Below, one piece after another: positions 24,856 through 35,100 of a stretch of DNA of 64,000 bases; position 1 is the first letter of the stretch, and each line of letters begins with the position of its first letter. The DNA comes from Oikopleura dioica. Lineage: Eukaryota; Chordata; Appendicularia; Copelata; Oikopleuridae. The notes below the pieces were generated by a model. The model was not told the origin of the DNA. It saw only the letters and a program-made list of their open reading frames with translations, and ran no database searches. The stretch is from the NCBI GenBank assembly GCA_907165135.1, contig OU015569.1, positions 6,200,001 through 6,264,000 on the forward strand. The letters run 5' to 3'. The position numbers and the translations under genes are program-made.

Positions 24856-25790
24856 TTGCAAGAAGAAAAGAGCGAGGCCGTTCCTGTTGTTCCGGCACCG
24901 GTGTTCACACCTGAAGGTATCAATCAGCCCGTAGCTCCAGCTCAACAAGGGAATTACTTTCCAACTTACGACTCCTCGTTACCGTATTATAACACGTACC
25001 AGCCGCAAGGCGCTCCCTCCAATTACCCGCAGCAGAAGTCCAACCAAGTTACACAACCACAATCTCACAACTATCAGCAACCAAGTGCTCAGTTTACAGT
25101 TCAACGCGCAAATACTCAAAGAATAGGATTCATTTTTGTAGCGTCGATTAAACGTATCGGTTCGTAACGGCTTTGTTATCCTTGGAAAAGACAATTTTTA
25201 TCTCAAAATCAACGACCTCAAACCACACAGACTCGATTTCCAAATCAGAATGTGCACAAAAATCAAGGACGAAGTCAATTGCAGGGGATGCGAGGAGCAA
25301 ATCTGAAATCTGCAGCAGCTGGTCCGCGAAAGCAAAATAATGGAGCGCGTTCAAAATACAGACCAGTAAAGCAATACGCAGGAAAAATCAATGATTTAGA
25401 CGGAAAAAACATTCCCGGATGCGGAGGAACTAAATGCAGATCTTCGTACATTTTAGAAGGCGCTCTGATGCCGCTTGATTTCAACGATCAGCGTTGCGTT
25501 CCCTACTTCCGGTAATTTCGAAACGAAAAAATGAAGATAAAGCCTTGAATGTTGTTTTATCAAAGTCCTTTTTAGAGATCGAATTGACGCTAAAAACGTT
25601 TGTAACTCATACGCAGCTTGCAAAGGAGTCGTTCAGGTTTTCGACTTTTACAAAATCACTTCCTAAAGGTCAATTTAAGAGCTCTAGCGGTGGAAACTAC
25701 TTTGAGCTTCGCGGTGGCAAAGCATGCCCAAAACTGAAAGAGGATCCTTGGAATAAGCCGTATGGGAATGAATACTCTCATGGAAAATAA
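24856..25790 (+). CDS. Gln/Pro-rich protein with C-terminal Cys domain, 5' end unresolved
   Basis: I do not recognise this as a named family. The first visible exon is rich in Gln, Pro, Asn and Tyr (YFPTYDSSLPYYNTYQPQ). The next continues QRPQTTQTRFPNQN, then becomes basic (AAAGPRKQNNGARSKYRPVK). The C-terminal part is a small cysteine domain: IPGCGGTKCRSSYILEGALM, RCVPYF, DAKNVCNSYAACKGVVQ, NYFELRGGKACPKL, ending YGNEYSHGK. The last two introns (near 25512-25575 and 25637-25679) are GT-AG and in phase. The Cys domain, with its LR strand after a Cys-Tyr-Cys helix, resembles PAN-like extracellular modules. The junction near 25100-25190 has no GT donor that keeps frame. No ATG or signal peptide was found in the first exon. 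Confidence 0.5.
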
Positions 25791-25871
25791 CTCCATTGTA
25801 TTTCATTTTATGATTGTATATTTTAAGAACTGTGGAAAAGAATAAAAAATAGTTTCTGGGTTGTGTCTTAT

Positions 25872-26368
25872 TCAAGCTTGGTTTTCGACAGTCTTCTTGA
25901 AGTGATCGCGAAGGATATTTCGCCATCTACAGAAATTAACATTCGTTGGAAAGGAACTAAAATAATTACCTCTCCATGCGCTTGACTTGATATTCGAACA
26001 GTCGCTGCCCATGGCATTCCGAGATGTAGCGTTCTGTCCACTTCCGGAAGCCAGTGGTGATCTGTTGTATACCTTTATAAAAGTTTTATAATTAAACCTC
26101 ATATTCTCAATTATGAAAATACTAATTTCTTATTAAAATAAAAAATAAGCGTAAAACTCTTTCCTGTAGCGGGATTTTCGCGATCATAACGACCCTGGAA
26201 AGGACTTTCCGACAAGCCAATTTGAAAGAACATCCGCTGTAGATCTTCAAAGTCACTATTCTCAGTGTTTCTTCGATCACGACGCTTTCTCGGATTTGGA
26301 TTCGGTCCCCCATGCGGAATTGTTGGATCAAAGAAGCCGCAAGTACTTCGGTTGAAGGCTTTTAGCAT
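25872..26368 (-). CDS. Small basic protein, unknown
   Basis: Three exons with GT-AG introns, in phase, encode about 122 residues. The start (MLKAFNRSTCGFFDPTIPHG) follows an acceptor (ATGCAG) by 4 nt. An Arg-rich block (RKRRDRRN) follows, then helical segments TGFRKWTERYISECHGQRLF and VKRMERWRNILRDHFKKTVE. There is no signal peptide or membrane segment. The basic N-terminus could be a mitochondrial leader or a nuclear signal; I cannot decide. The gene converges on the Gln/Pro-rich gene with 81 bp between stop codons, so their 3' UTRs probably overlap. Confidence 0.55.
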
Positions 26369-26517
26369 TCTCCCTGCATTTTTGTCGAATTTTCGAATCC
26401 ATGCATCCTTTGAAGGCTATATTTTGCTAAAGATTGACTTCAAATAATCAGTTTCACTACACAATTAAAATTCCGATTAAGCTACTACAGTTTTTTCTTA
26501 GCCGCAAGAGTTTATCA

Positions 26518-26736
26518 TCAAGATAAGACCCTTAGCAATTCACTCAAATTTCTCTCCATCCATTCTTTTGAAAAGCGAACAAGCGATTCCAAGCGCTGTG
26601 GTGGAGTCTTCGGCGCAACAACTCTAGATTCAAGTGTCTCGTCTTCGTTGTTGGCAATAGCAGTTGGTGGCCGCGCACCGAAAAACAACTGCGCGTTTCC
26701 ACCGCTCAACGCAAAAAGTCCTTTCAAAATTTTCAT
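26518..26736 (-). CDS. Small single-exon protein, unknown
   Basis: A 72-residue frame starts MKILKGLFALSGGNAQLFFG, 16 nt after an acceptor (CTAACAG), and ends with a predicted helix (LVRFSKEWMERNLSELLRVL). The hydrophobic, weakly basic N-terminus could be a mitochondrial or secretory leader. It sits 149 bp upstream of the next small gene on the same strand, and splicing the two together is not possible in frame, so I treat them as two genes, possibly co-transcribed. Function is unknown. Confidence 0.4.
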   Translation of the reverse strand: MKILKGLFALSGGNAQLFFGARPPTAIANNEDETLESRVVAPKTPPQRLESLVRFSKEWMERNLSELLRVLS

Positions 26737-27260
26737 TTTTATCAATTGATAACTGTTAGAGAAGAAGAAAACTATAAAGAACTCGAGGGCGCTCTTGGAC
26801 ACGTCAGAACGATTTCAACCCCGTCGACATGGCCAACGTCATTTGCGGAAATTAAAAAGTCATCTGAATGCAAAACGAACTTGGACTTAATTAGAGTCAT
26901 TCAATATGCAAATTTGAAAGACTCGCTTTGCTCTCGAACGTCTGGCAGGCCACGACTCTTTTGGAGGCTGAAGAAATCAAACTGATACTTCTTTTTCGGA
27001 AGAACAAGTTATAGCGACTTCTCTATAAATCAACGATACTGAACATCTCCCTACCACTAATTGGCTCTCTCATCAAGCTTATCTCGACAAAATTGAACTG
27101 CAACTTACTCGCAAGAATACCGCATAGTAATCCCAACATATTCAAACAATATTTTGTATAAATTTTATACTATAAAAGAACGGAGCATTAGAAAATATAA
27201 TGTATTTTATCATCAGGTATAAAAATAAATCTCATCGTTGCTTTCAAACAGTGCATATTC
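26737..27260. other. Intergenic gap with an uncalled plus-strand frame
   Basis: Positions 26746-26985 are open on the plus strand for 79 codons without an ATG at the start and overlap the 5' side of the small minus-strand gene. There is no similarity and no splice pair, so I do not call it. The remaining sequence is AT-rich up to the stop of the leucine-rich-repeat gene. Confidence 0.35.
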
Positions 27261-28621
27261 TTAAAACATCCCGGGTTGCTGATATTGTGCAAGTCTTGCT
27301 TGCGGCCCAAGTTTCGGTTGCCACCAGTAGTAAGTGTGTAAGCTGTGGCTCAGTTGTGCTGGACGGAAAGCGCCGTCTTCACTCCACGATTGATCTGCCC
27401 GGCAATCAGTGTTCTCTAAATCCATTCTATATAAAAAGTTTTGAAGATCGTATGCTACCTTCTGTGAGGATTCCTTCTTTTTGGAGTCTCGTAATAGCCT
27501 GAGAGGACTTCTTCTCGAAGATATTTCCCCAGAGCATTGTACATTTGATTGACTCACATTTTTCAAACGCGCTGAGGAGAGCGACGAGTCCCTCATCTTA
27601 AAATTAGATTTGAATGAAATCAAGGAGGAGACTTTTTACCTCCGATATTGCAATTAGTGAGGCCTAATGTATGGAGAGTGCACTCGGGCTGTTGAAGATT
27701 CCTAAAATTTGAATAAGATAATTTGGCTTCGATAGTGGATTTACTTTGCCAGAGTGACGCCTCCTTCTGACTGAATATTGTTGTGTGATAGATCAATCGT
27801 GTCGAGCGTTTTGATACAGGGAGCTACGATTTTCGCTGCATCTCGAGAGAGTTTATTCGCAGCAACATCTAAGTACTTCATATTTGGTGATTTGGTCACT
27901 CCCTCGATCACGCGTGTCAGACCATAATCTCGGAGACCAACTCTTCTGAGGTGCAGTCGCTCGAGTTTCGGACGCTGCTGGAGAGCGTATTCGATGTGCT
28001 CACAAATGTATTGTTCGGGAGTGAACTGCTCGGATCCAGAAATGTCCAACTTTTTAATCTGACAGTTTTCGGAGACGATGTGTTTGAATATCGAAATGAG
28101 CCCTTTAGAAGTTAATCCACAATCAGCCATTTCCAGAATTTTCAAAGGACAAAAAGCCAACTCTTCTCCAATACGAATTCCGATCTCCTGATCGATATGG
28201 TTTCCCGAAAGAATAAGAATGCGAACGTTCGAGGAAGATATAGCATTCAAAAGGTCAGGTACAGCTTCACCGCTGATGTTGCAGCCAAGTACGTCGATGG
28301 TTAAGAGACTTTTCAACAACGGAAGTTGCTGCGCGATTAATTGGAGAGTTTTATCAGTTATGTGGTGGTATCGAAGAACGATAGAGCTCAGGGATGACAG
28401 ACGGTCAGACAAGGAGTTGAAAAGCCATTCGAATTGCTGATCATCGAGCTGGACGATATTCTTATCCAAGACTGAAATCGAATTGAAACTAACGTTTTGT
28501 TGGTGCATACTATACCTAAATCTACCCCGTATTGATCAAATGCGTCTTCAGATAGAAAATCCTGAAGGCCTTTGTTAGCCTCATCCCCAGCGAGTTCAGC
28601 GTATTTTTTCGCTATGCTCAT
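27261..28621 (-). CDS. Leucine-rich-repeat protein, ribonuclease-inhibitor type
   Basis: The start MSIAKKYAELAGDEANKG lies one base after an acceptor (AATTTAAG). Repeats of about 28 residues follow: DKTLQLIAQQLPLLKSLLTI, NVRILILSGNHIDQEIGIRI, PLKILEMADCGLTSKGLISI, PKLERLHLRRVGLRDYGLTR, NMKYLDVAANKLSRDAAKIV, LDTIDLSHNNIQSEGGVTLA, CTLHTLGLTNCNI. The LxxLxLxxNxL(T/S)xxG pattern is the RNI-type repeat, as in LRRC34, TCTE1 and NLR tails. No NACHT or signal peptide is present. The C-terminal exon (SLHTYYWWQPKLGPQARLAQ) is not a repeat. The gene begins only 41 bp after the LRSAM1 stop on the same strand, a probable operon. Exact orthology is not established. Confidence 0.8.
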
Positions 28622-28662
28622 TCTTAAATTAAAGATTCCGAATAAAGATTCAGTTTTCTAGT

Positions 28663-31622
28663 TCAGCTTAGAATTTGTATTTTGTCAGAAACAGGACCTC
28701 TACAGATAGGACAGTTTTCGAGAGGCACAGCACAGTTATTACAGGTACAGACATGGCCACACGGAAGAAAGCAGATTTGAGCGCACGATTCCATGCAAAT
28801 ACAACACTCATTTTCTGCTCTGAAGACTTGTTGGTCCGCTGGAAGTGAAGTTGAAGATTGAATTGAAGCAGGTGGGGCAGAGGCGTTTTCGGCTTGTTCG
28901 ATCGCTGGAGTGTCGAGAACCTTTGGTGCCGATGCGTTCTCATCTTCGCCGTCGTCGAGAAGAACTTGCTCGAGAATGCGAAGACGATCGCCGAGACGAT
29001 ACACACCAATACGCTCAAGATCTTTGTGAGTCAGCTTCTTTAACTGCCCGAAAGAAATATTGTGGGCTCCAAAGCACTCTTTAATTCATTTTAGCTCGTG
29101 AAATCGAAAGAATAAGGAACCTAAAGAGTCAATGGCTCCGGCGCGTTGAATTATTCTCAGAACTCGTCGATCCATAGATGCTTCCATTCGTTGTAAAGCG
29201 ATAGGCTTTGATTGCATCAGAGTTTCAAACTGACGAACCCAAAACATGGCTTCATTTTGTTGACGAGACTTCTCTATTTGATCCAAATATTCACGAGCCT
29301 GCTCTTGTCGGACTTTTTCGTCTTTGAGAAATTTACCCAAAAGAGAAGACATCTCCATTCGTCGTTCTTCGAGTAAAAGCCTATATTATCGATTATTAAT
29401 TAAAATGCGCGAGGATAATTATAATTTGATTAAAAAAGATAAAGTAAATTACATCATCTCTTTATTTTCGACACTCTGACGATCGACCTCCATTACTGTG
29501 ATTTTTTCCAGTTCCAGTTTGACCATTTCTGCGTTTCTACGAATATCACGCAGCTCCATGTCATTTTGTTCGATTGCTCTTTGACAGGCTAATTTCTGGA
29601 AGTATTCCCGCTCTTCGAGATTTTGACGAGAGCATTTCTCGTTGTCCACGGAATCCATCAACGCGAATCGTTTCTGTTTCATGCTTTCTTCCTCTTCAGC
29701 AAACGCTTTCAGTCGTTTTCTATCTTCAAGGTCTTTGTTCTCTAAAAGAGAAAGGAAGAATAACTCAAGGATATTCTCGCTTACGATGATAATTCATCAT
29801 CCTTGCAAAGTCCTCTTCATTTTGAAGGAACTGCATCATCTGGCGTTGAGCGAATTCGACGTTGACTTTGCTTTCTTGTTCTTGCGTCAGCTTGAAATGC
29901 TCTGCATCCTCGGCTTCTCGTTTCTTTAGAAGGTCGATGAAATCGACTCTCTTCTTGCGCTCGGTCTCTTCGCTCAGCAGGCGGAAAGAAAGCGACTTAC
30001 ACTCGTCCTCGAATTCAAGAAGCTTTCGCTTCCACTGAGCTTTGTTTTCTTCTACAAATGGGGGTAATGATCACCAGTTGCTTACACGAAACTTTTGACG
30101 AAAAGTTTACGAGAAAGAGAGAACATAAAAAATCTAACACAACATATTTGATACCCTCAGCTTCGATCAGAGCAAGCCTCATCGTCTTGTCTTCGAGTTC
30201 TTCATTTTCAGCTCTGTCACGTGCCGCAAGTTCCTTCACGTAGTTCGCCTGTGCCTGTTCTTTCGCCAGAATCACACGCTGCTTTTCTTCTTCCTGGCGC
30301 TTGAAAATTCGTAGTTTCTCATCATTTTCGTCGATTTGTGTTCTCAGCAGAGTGTCGGGGGCATCTCCGTCGCTCGAGGAAGCTAAATCGGAAATTCCAG
30401 GGACTGGGGAAGTATTTTCTTCGACAATGGAAGCGATAGTTGACTTGTATTCCTCGGTAAGTTGGATAGCAGTTGAAGATATATTCAGGTGAAGAAGACT
30501 GGGTGGCTAAACACCAATATATTTTTGTGGAATTCAAAAGCGAGTAGTATTGTTTAAATAATTCTAGAGACATTTCAATAAATTCTTACTTTTGGAAGAT
30601 AAAATAGCTTCGAATTGAATGAAACGTCCAATTTTCTTAAACTCTCCATCTTTGAAAGCTCTTTCGGAAGATTGCATAAATCATTGTGAGACACATTCAG
30701 ATCGACAAGGTTTCCCAGTGCGAAAATGATTGGCGAGAGAAAGGTCAATCTGTTGAAGGATGAATCCAAGCGCTTGAGCTTGAGCGATTTGAGTAAATCT
30801 TCATTTGAGTCGAGTTTCAAATCGAGAAGGTGATTGTGGCTGATATCTAGCTCATTTTTTTGGTGAAGGCTCATTATTTTAAAGAGGTCTTCGGGAGGTA
30901 CTTGAAGTTCGCAGTACTATAAGATGGGCTTTAACACAACACAAAATAAATAATTGAATTAAGAACATTGATGATCCATGAAGGCCCTGTCCTGTAGCTC
31001 GAGCAAAGAACCCATCAGCGCTTTGTACTTGGTAAGTTTTTCTTTGACCTTTGCTTCGTTTCCAGGTGGATAACGTACTTTAGCGTCCGTGTCGATCCAC
31101 AAAGGGCATTCCCGACGAAAGACATCCTCCGGGATTTTCGTTATGTTCGTGCCTCGAATACGAAGGATTCGCAACTGCGGCAGGGCAAGGCACTGTTCAA
31201 GCTTATTGAAGTTCGTATTCCCCGAGAGGTCTAGCACTCGAAGGCTCTTCATCTTGGGAAAACCAGCTGGAAGCTCTTTAAAGTTGTTGTTCGCGAGTCG
31301 CAGCTCGATAAGCTCGTCCAAGTTCTCCATTTTGCCTTCGAGCGTCTTGAGTCTGTTGCAGGACAAGTCGAGCGTGGTTTTCTGAAGATTCTTGCAGCGA
31401 GAGAGAAGGCCAACTGGAGTCTTGACCAAATCGCAGGCCGAAAGATCGAATATTGGATATGGCGAGTTAGTCGCCGTGAAGAACATTCGCGTTTCGCGCT
31501 CTTCAATTTCCATTAAACAAAGTGATCATCGAATAAGATAAATTGAAGAAAGGATATTCTAGGAGGAGATACGCACCTTTTCCTTCTTTGGATTGAGCTT
31601 TTTGTCTCTTGAAAATACCCAT
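28663..31622 (-). CDS. LRSAM1: LRSAM1, LRR-SAM-RING E3 ubiquitin ligase
   Basis: E3 ligase acting on TSG101 and in clearance of intracellular bacteria in vertebrates. The start MGIFKRQKAQSKEGK follows an acceptor (TTTCAAAG) with no gap and matches the basic start of human LRSAM1. Then come leucine-rich repeats (LDLSCNRLKTLEGKMENLDE, ELRLANNNFKELPAGFPKMK, VDLNVSHNDLCNLPKELSKM), a long Glu/Arg coiled coil (about 30400-29100), a short SAM domain (FGAHNISFGQLKKLTHKDLE), a PSAP-like acidic linker, and a C-terminal RING (CCICMESCAQICFLPCGHVC ... NCPICR). An apparent in-frame stop near 29086 lies inside a 42-nt GT-AG intron. The join near 30890-30950 is uncertain. The repeat region is longer than in vertebrates. 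Confidence 0.88.
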
Positions 31623-32133
31623 CTTTGAAATTTTCCACTAGCTCAGTTCTAGTTGGACAACGTCGTATGGAGAGTTCTAGTGATTCAAGCGCCCTCTTGA
31701 CATAATGATCGTAAAATACGACGAACAATACGCGGATTGTTATTCACTGGGGATCACTCATGGCCTTGTGAATGCGTCTGGAGACCATTGTCGATTGTCA
31801 TTGCTAAAATTTTATTTCAAAACTTTCGCTCGTCGAGCCAGACTAGTAAAAAGACGAAAGACTTGCTTATTTTTAGCGGCAACAAAGAATAATTTGATCA
31901 ATGACAAAATAATTTTATTGGATAAATATATTGATTGTGACTATGTCTTTAGAGTCTAAATTTTAGACGAAATGTCTCTTGGTGGAATTTAACAGTGGTA
32001 AGGGCGGAGCAAATTGAATTGGGTCTGGTTTGGCGCGGCGCGGAGGAGCGCTGCGGCGTGAGAAAAGCTGCGCCCGCGCGCACTGCTGCGCTGATGAGTA
32101 TTTGGACTTGATTGGGAGAGAATCGGAATCAGA
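31623..32133. promoter_or_regulatory. Divergent LRSAM1 / QARS1 promoter region
   Basis: About 510 bp separate the start codons of two divergent genes. Near 32030-32095 a short GC-rich island (TTTGGCGCGGCGCGGAGGAG, then CCCGCGCGCAC) stands out from AT-rich surroundings and resembles E2F/Sp1-type promoter DNA. It lies 40-100 bp upstream of the possible mitochondrial first exon of QARS1. The function is inferred from composition and position. Confidence 0.4.
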
Positions 32134-32214
32134 ATGAACTCGATCAGAGTTGCGCAGAACTTTGTCCGCGTGAGAACGAAAAGTATTTTGCGCCCAGTGG
32201 CAGTTCAGATAAAG
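32134..32214 (+). CDS. Alternative first exon of QARS1, mitochondrial-type leader
   Basis: The ATG at 32134 opens 27 codons (start MNSIRVAQNFVRVRTKSILR) with six basic and no acidic residues, a typical mitochondrial presequence. The exon ends at AAAG followed by GTTATT, phase 0, and the QARS1 acceptor at 32433 is also phase 0, so splicing adds this leader directly before the QARS1 initiator Met. The same acceptor can instead receive a spliced leader, giving the cytosolic form. If this exon is instead spliced to the acceptor near 32268, it runs into a stop within four codons. Confidence 0.5.
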
Positions 32215-32433
32215 GTTATTCTTTTTGAATAAGCTACTATTCTCGACTGTTGAGAATTTTCATCAGATTTATCGATGACGCTACAAAAGATACCTTAAAT
32301 TAAAATTCTTAATTAAAATTTATCATTCATCAAAAACTGAAAAGAGAAAAAAAACTGCAAATTACGAACTTCTTGAGTTATTAATGTTTTTGTTTCGTTG
32401 TTGAAAACATTTTCTGACTGATGCAACTTTTAG

Positions 32434-35022
32434 ATGGAGGAACTGTTCCTACGAGCGGGATTGCCGGCCGACAAGGTTAAACAAACTTTAAAGAATGAGA
32501 GTCTGGCTCAGCAGCTGGCCGACTCTCTCAACGGTCTTGGCACTGACATCACGAAGGAGAATGGCACGCAGGTAGACCGCTCGTTTTAACTAAACCGATG
32601 CTAGTTCAATTCATTAGGTTTATACGCTCGTGACGAAATCGAAGAAGAAAGACCATATCGCTTCTATTCTGCCTTACATCGCCAAGAACCAACTGGACAC
32701 GCCAGCAAAATTGGATGCGGCGATTCTCTACGCTGCGAATGCTGAGTTTGTTTCCGCCAACTTTGAGAAAGAATGCGGCGTCGGCGTTGTTATTTCGGGC
32801 GAGGACATTGAAAAAGCGCTCAGAACCGTCATTGAAGAAAATAAAGAACAACTCGTTAAACAAAGATACAAGTTCAATGTGGGGATTCTTCTTGGAAAGG
32901 CACGAATCCTCGTTCCCTTCGCTGATGGCAAGAAACTTAAAGGAGAGTTGGACGCACAAATTCTCGAGCTCCTGGGCCCCAAAACTGAGGCTGACCTGGC
33001 CAAGCCAACAAAGACAAAAGCCAAGAAAGCGCCCAAAGAAGCGAAGGATTCCGCGCCAAAGGAGACGAAAGCGATCGAGTCCTTCCAAAATGTAATCAAA
33101 GGTGCTGCCTCGCAGTTCCACAAAGTCGGTGAAAACTACAAAACAGATCGATACGTCATGACACCCAATACAATGAAGCATATGGAGAATCACCTGAAAG
33201 TTACTGGAGGACAAGTTCGCACACGATTTCCTCCTGAACCGAACGGAATTCTTCATATTGGCCATGCGAAGGCAATTAACTTCAACTTTGGCTACGCGAA
33301 AGCAATGGATGGCGTTTGCTATTTGCGATACGACGATACCAATCCTGAAAAAGAAGAAGAGAAGTTTTTCACTGCGATTAAAGATATGGTTGAATGGCTT
33401 GGATACACTCCATGGAAAGTTACCCACGCTTCTGATAACTTCCAGGAACTTTACGAACTTGCTATCAAGCTAATCAAGGAAGATCTTGCCTATATCTGCC
33501 ACATGACTGCTGATGAGCTCAAAGGAATCGGTAAGCTTCACGATCGTTTTCAAATGCCCATGAAATGTTAAGACTCTCCGCATTCTCCATGGAGAAATAG
33601 ACCTATCGAAGAGTCGCTGGCTCTCTTCCGAGATATGAAAAACGGAAAGATTGAAGAAGGAAAGGCTACTCTGCGAATGAAGCACGTGATGGAGGATGGA
33701 AAGAAAGATCCCGTCGCTTACAGAGTGAAATTTACGCCCCATCATCGAACTGGCGAGGAGTGGTGCATCTATCCAACTTATGACTTTACTCACTGCTTGT
33801 GTGACTCGATCGAGCACATCTCGCATTCGCTGTGCACGAAGGAGTTTCAAGCCCGACGTTCTTCCTACTTCTGGCTCTGCAACGCCGTCGATGTGTATTG
33901 CCCCGTTCAGTGGGAATACGGCCGACTCAATATCGACTATACAATTGTAACTTATGCGAGTTACACTTGGATGCTAACCCTTTTAGTGCTCTAAGCGAAA
34001 GATTCAAGCGCTCATCGACTCTGGTCTCGTACGGGATTGGGACGATCCTCGTCTCTTCACTCTTACCGCTCTTCGTCGAAGAGGTTTCCCGCCACAAGCG
34101 ATTAATAACTTCTGTGGACTTGTCGGAGTGACTGGCGCCGACTGTACTCTAGGTTAGTTTCCCAATTATGAATAAGCATTATTTATTTTAGAACCCGCTA
34201 TGTTGGAGCATTGTGTTCGCGATGAGCTCAACAGAACGGCGCTTAGAAGAATCGCCGTCATGGATCCATTGAAAATTAAAATCACCAATTTTGATAAGTT
34301 GAATATTGCCGCTACCTGCGAAGTTCAAAATGTTCCCAATGAAACGGCGATTGAGATGGGCATCAATTTGACACGACATCTCAACATTAGCGACACTATT
34401 TATATTGGTATGTCTAGCAAAGTATTAGACAATGTTGATAATTTTTTTTACTCAGAACGGGACGATTTTGCGGAAGTTCCACCTAAGGGTTTCCGTCGTC
34501 TAACACCAGGTCAATCTGTTGGACTCAAGTACGGCGAGCTTGTCATTTCTGTTGCAAAAGTTATCAAAAACAAAAATGGTGAAGTTGAATGCGTGGAAGT
34601 CACTGCGCAGAAGTCGACGGAAGCCGAGAAGGTAGTTCATTAAATTTTCGATCGATCTTATTGTTTAAAATTCAGCCAAAAGCGTTTATCCATTGGCTGG
34701 ATGTCAAGCGATCACATGATGCTGAAGCTCGTCTGTACTCGCAGCTATTCAAGGAAAAGGATCCAACCAGTGTCCCAGGGGGATATCTCGCTGCTGCCAA
34801 TAAGTCATCGTTAGAAGTGAAGAAAATAAAGGTTTATTTGAAACCAGTATTCATTTCTCACACAAATCGTAGGTCGAGTCGTGTTTGACTGGAAAGCAAT
34901 TGAAAGTATTCGATAAATTCCAATTCGAAAGAGTTGGCTATTTCTGTTACGATAAGGATTCTACGGCGAAGCTTCCAGTTTACAATTTGACTATTGGATT
35001 GAAGGAGGACAAGGGAAAATAG
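32434..35022 (+). CDS. QARS1: Glutaminyl-tRNA synthetase
   Basis: Class I synthetase that charges tRNA-Gln in the cytosol. Initiation is at an ATG that directly follows an acceptor (CAACTTTTAG). The eukaryotic N-terminal appended domains (about 180 residues, then a Lys-rich linker) precede the catalytic core: HIGH motif in [56 protein letters not shown], and the KMSKS-equivalent SKRK before [20 protein letters not shown]. The anticodon-binding beta-barrels follow and end [18 protein letters not shown]. The introns, mostly 40-60 nt, all follow GT-AG. The length fits the family's about 775 residues. An unrelated gene begins 78 bp after the stop, probably in the same operon. Confidence 0.95.
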
Positions 35023-35100
35023 GCTAATTGAACACTGTATTTTGACATGTCGCCAAAAGCAAATGTTAACGGGATTAAGAAATGTATTTTCGATTTTAGT

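Noticed and set aside
26746..26985. 79-codon plus-strand frame near 26.8 kb
   Set aside because: No ATG at its start, no splice pair, overlaps the 5' side of a minus-strand gene.
29086..29100. In-frame stop that seemed to break LRSAM1 before its SAM domain
   Set aside because: A 42-nt GT-AG intron removes it and restores frame to ECFGAHNISFG.
31513..31728. Minus-strand frame upstream of LRSAM1 with an RPEL-like SIRRCPTRTEL stretch
   Set aside because: It lies before the acceptor that precedes the LRSAM1 ATG and is in another frame from the real start MGIFKRQK, so it is upstream untranslated DNA.
32606..33427. 273-codon minus-strand frame across QARS1
   Set aside because: Mirror of highly conserved QARS1 coding sequence.
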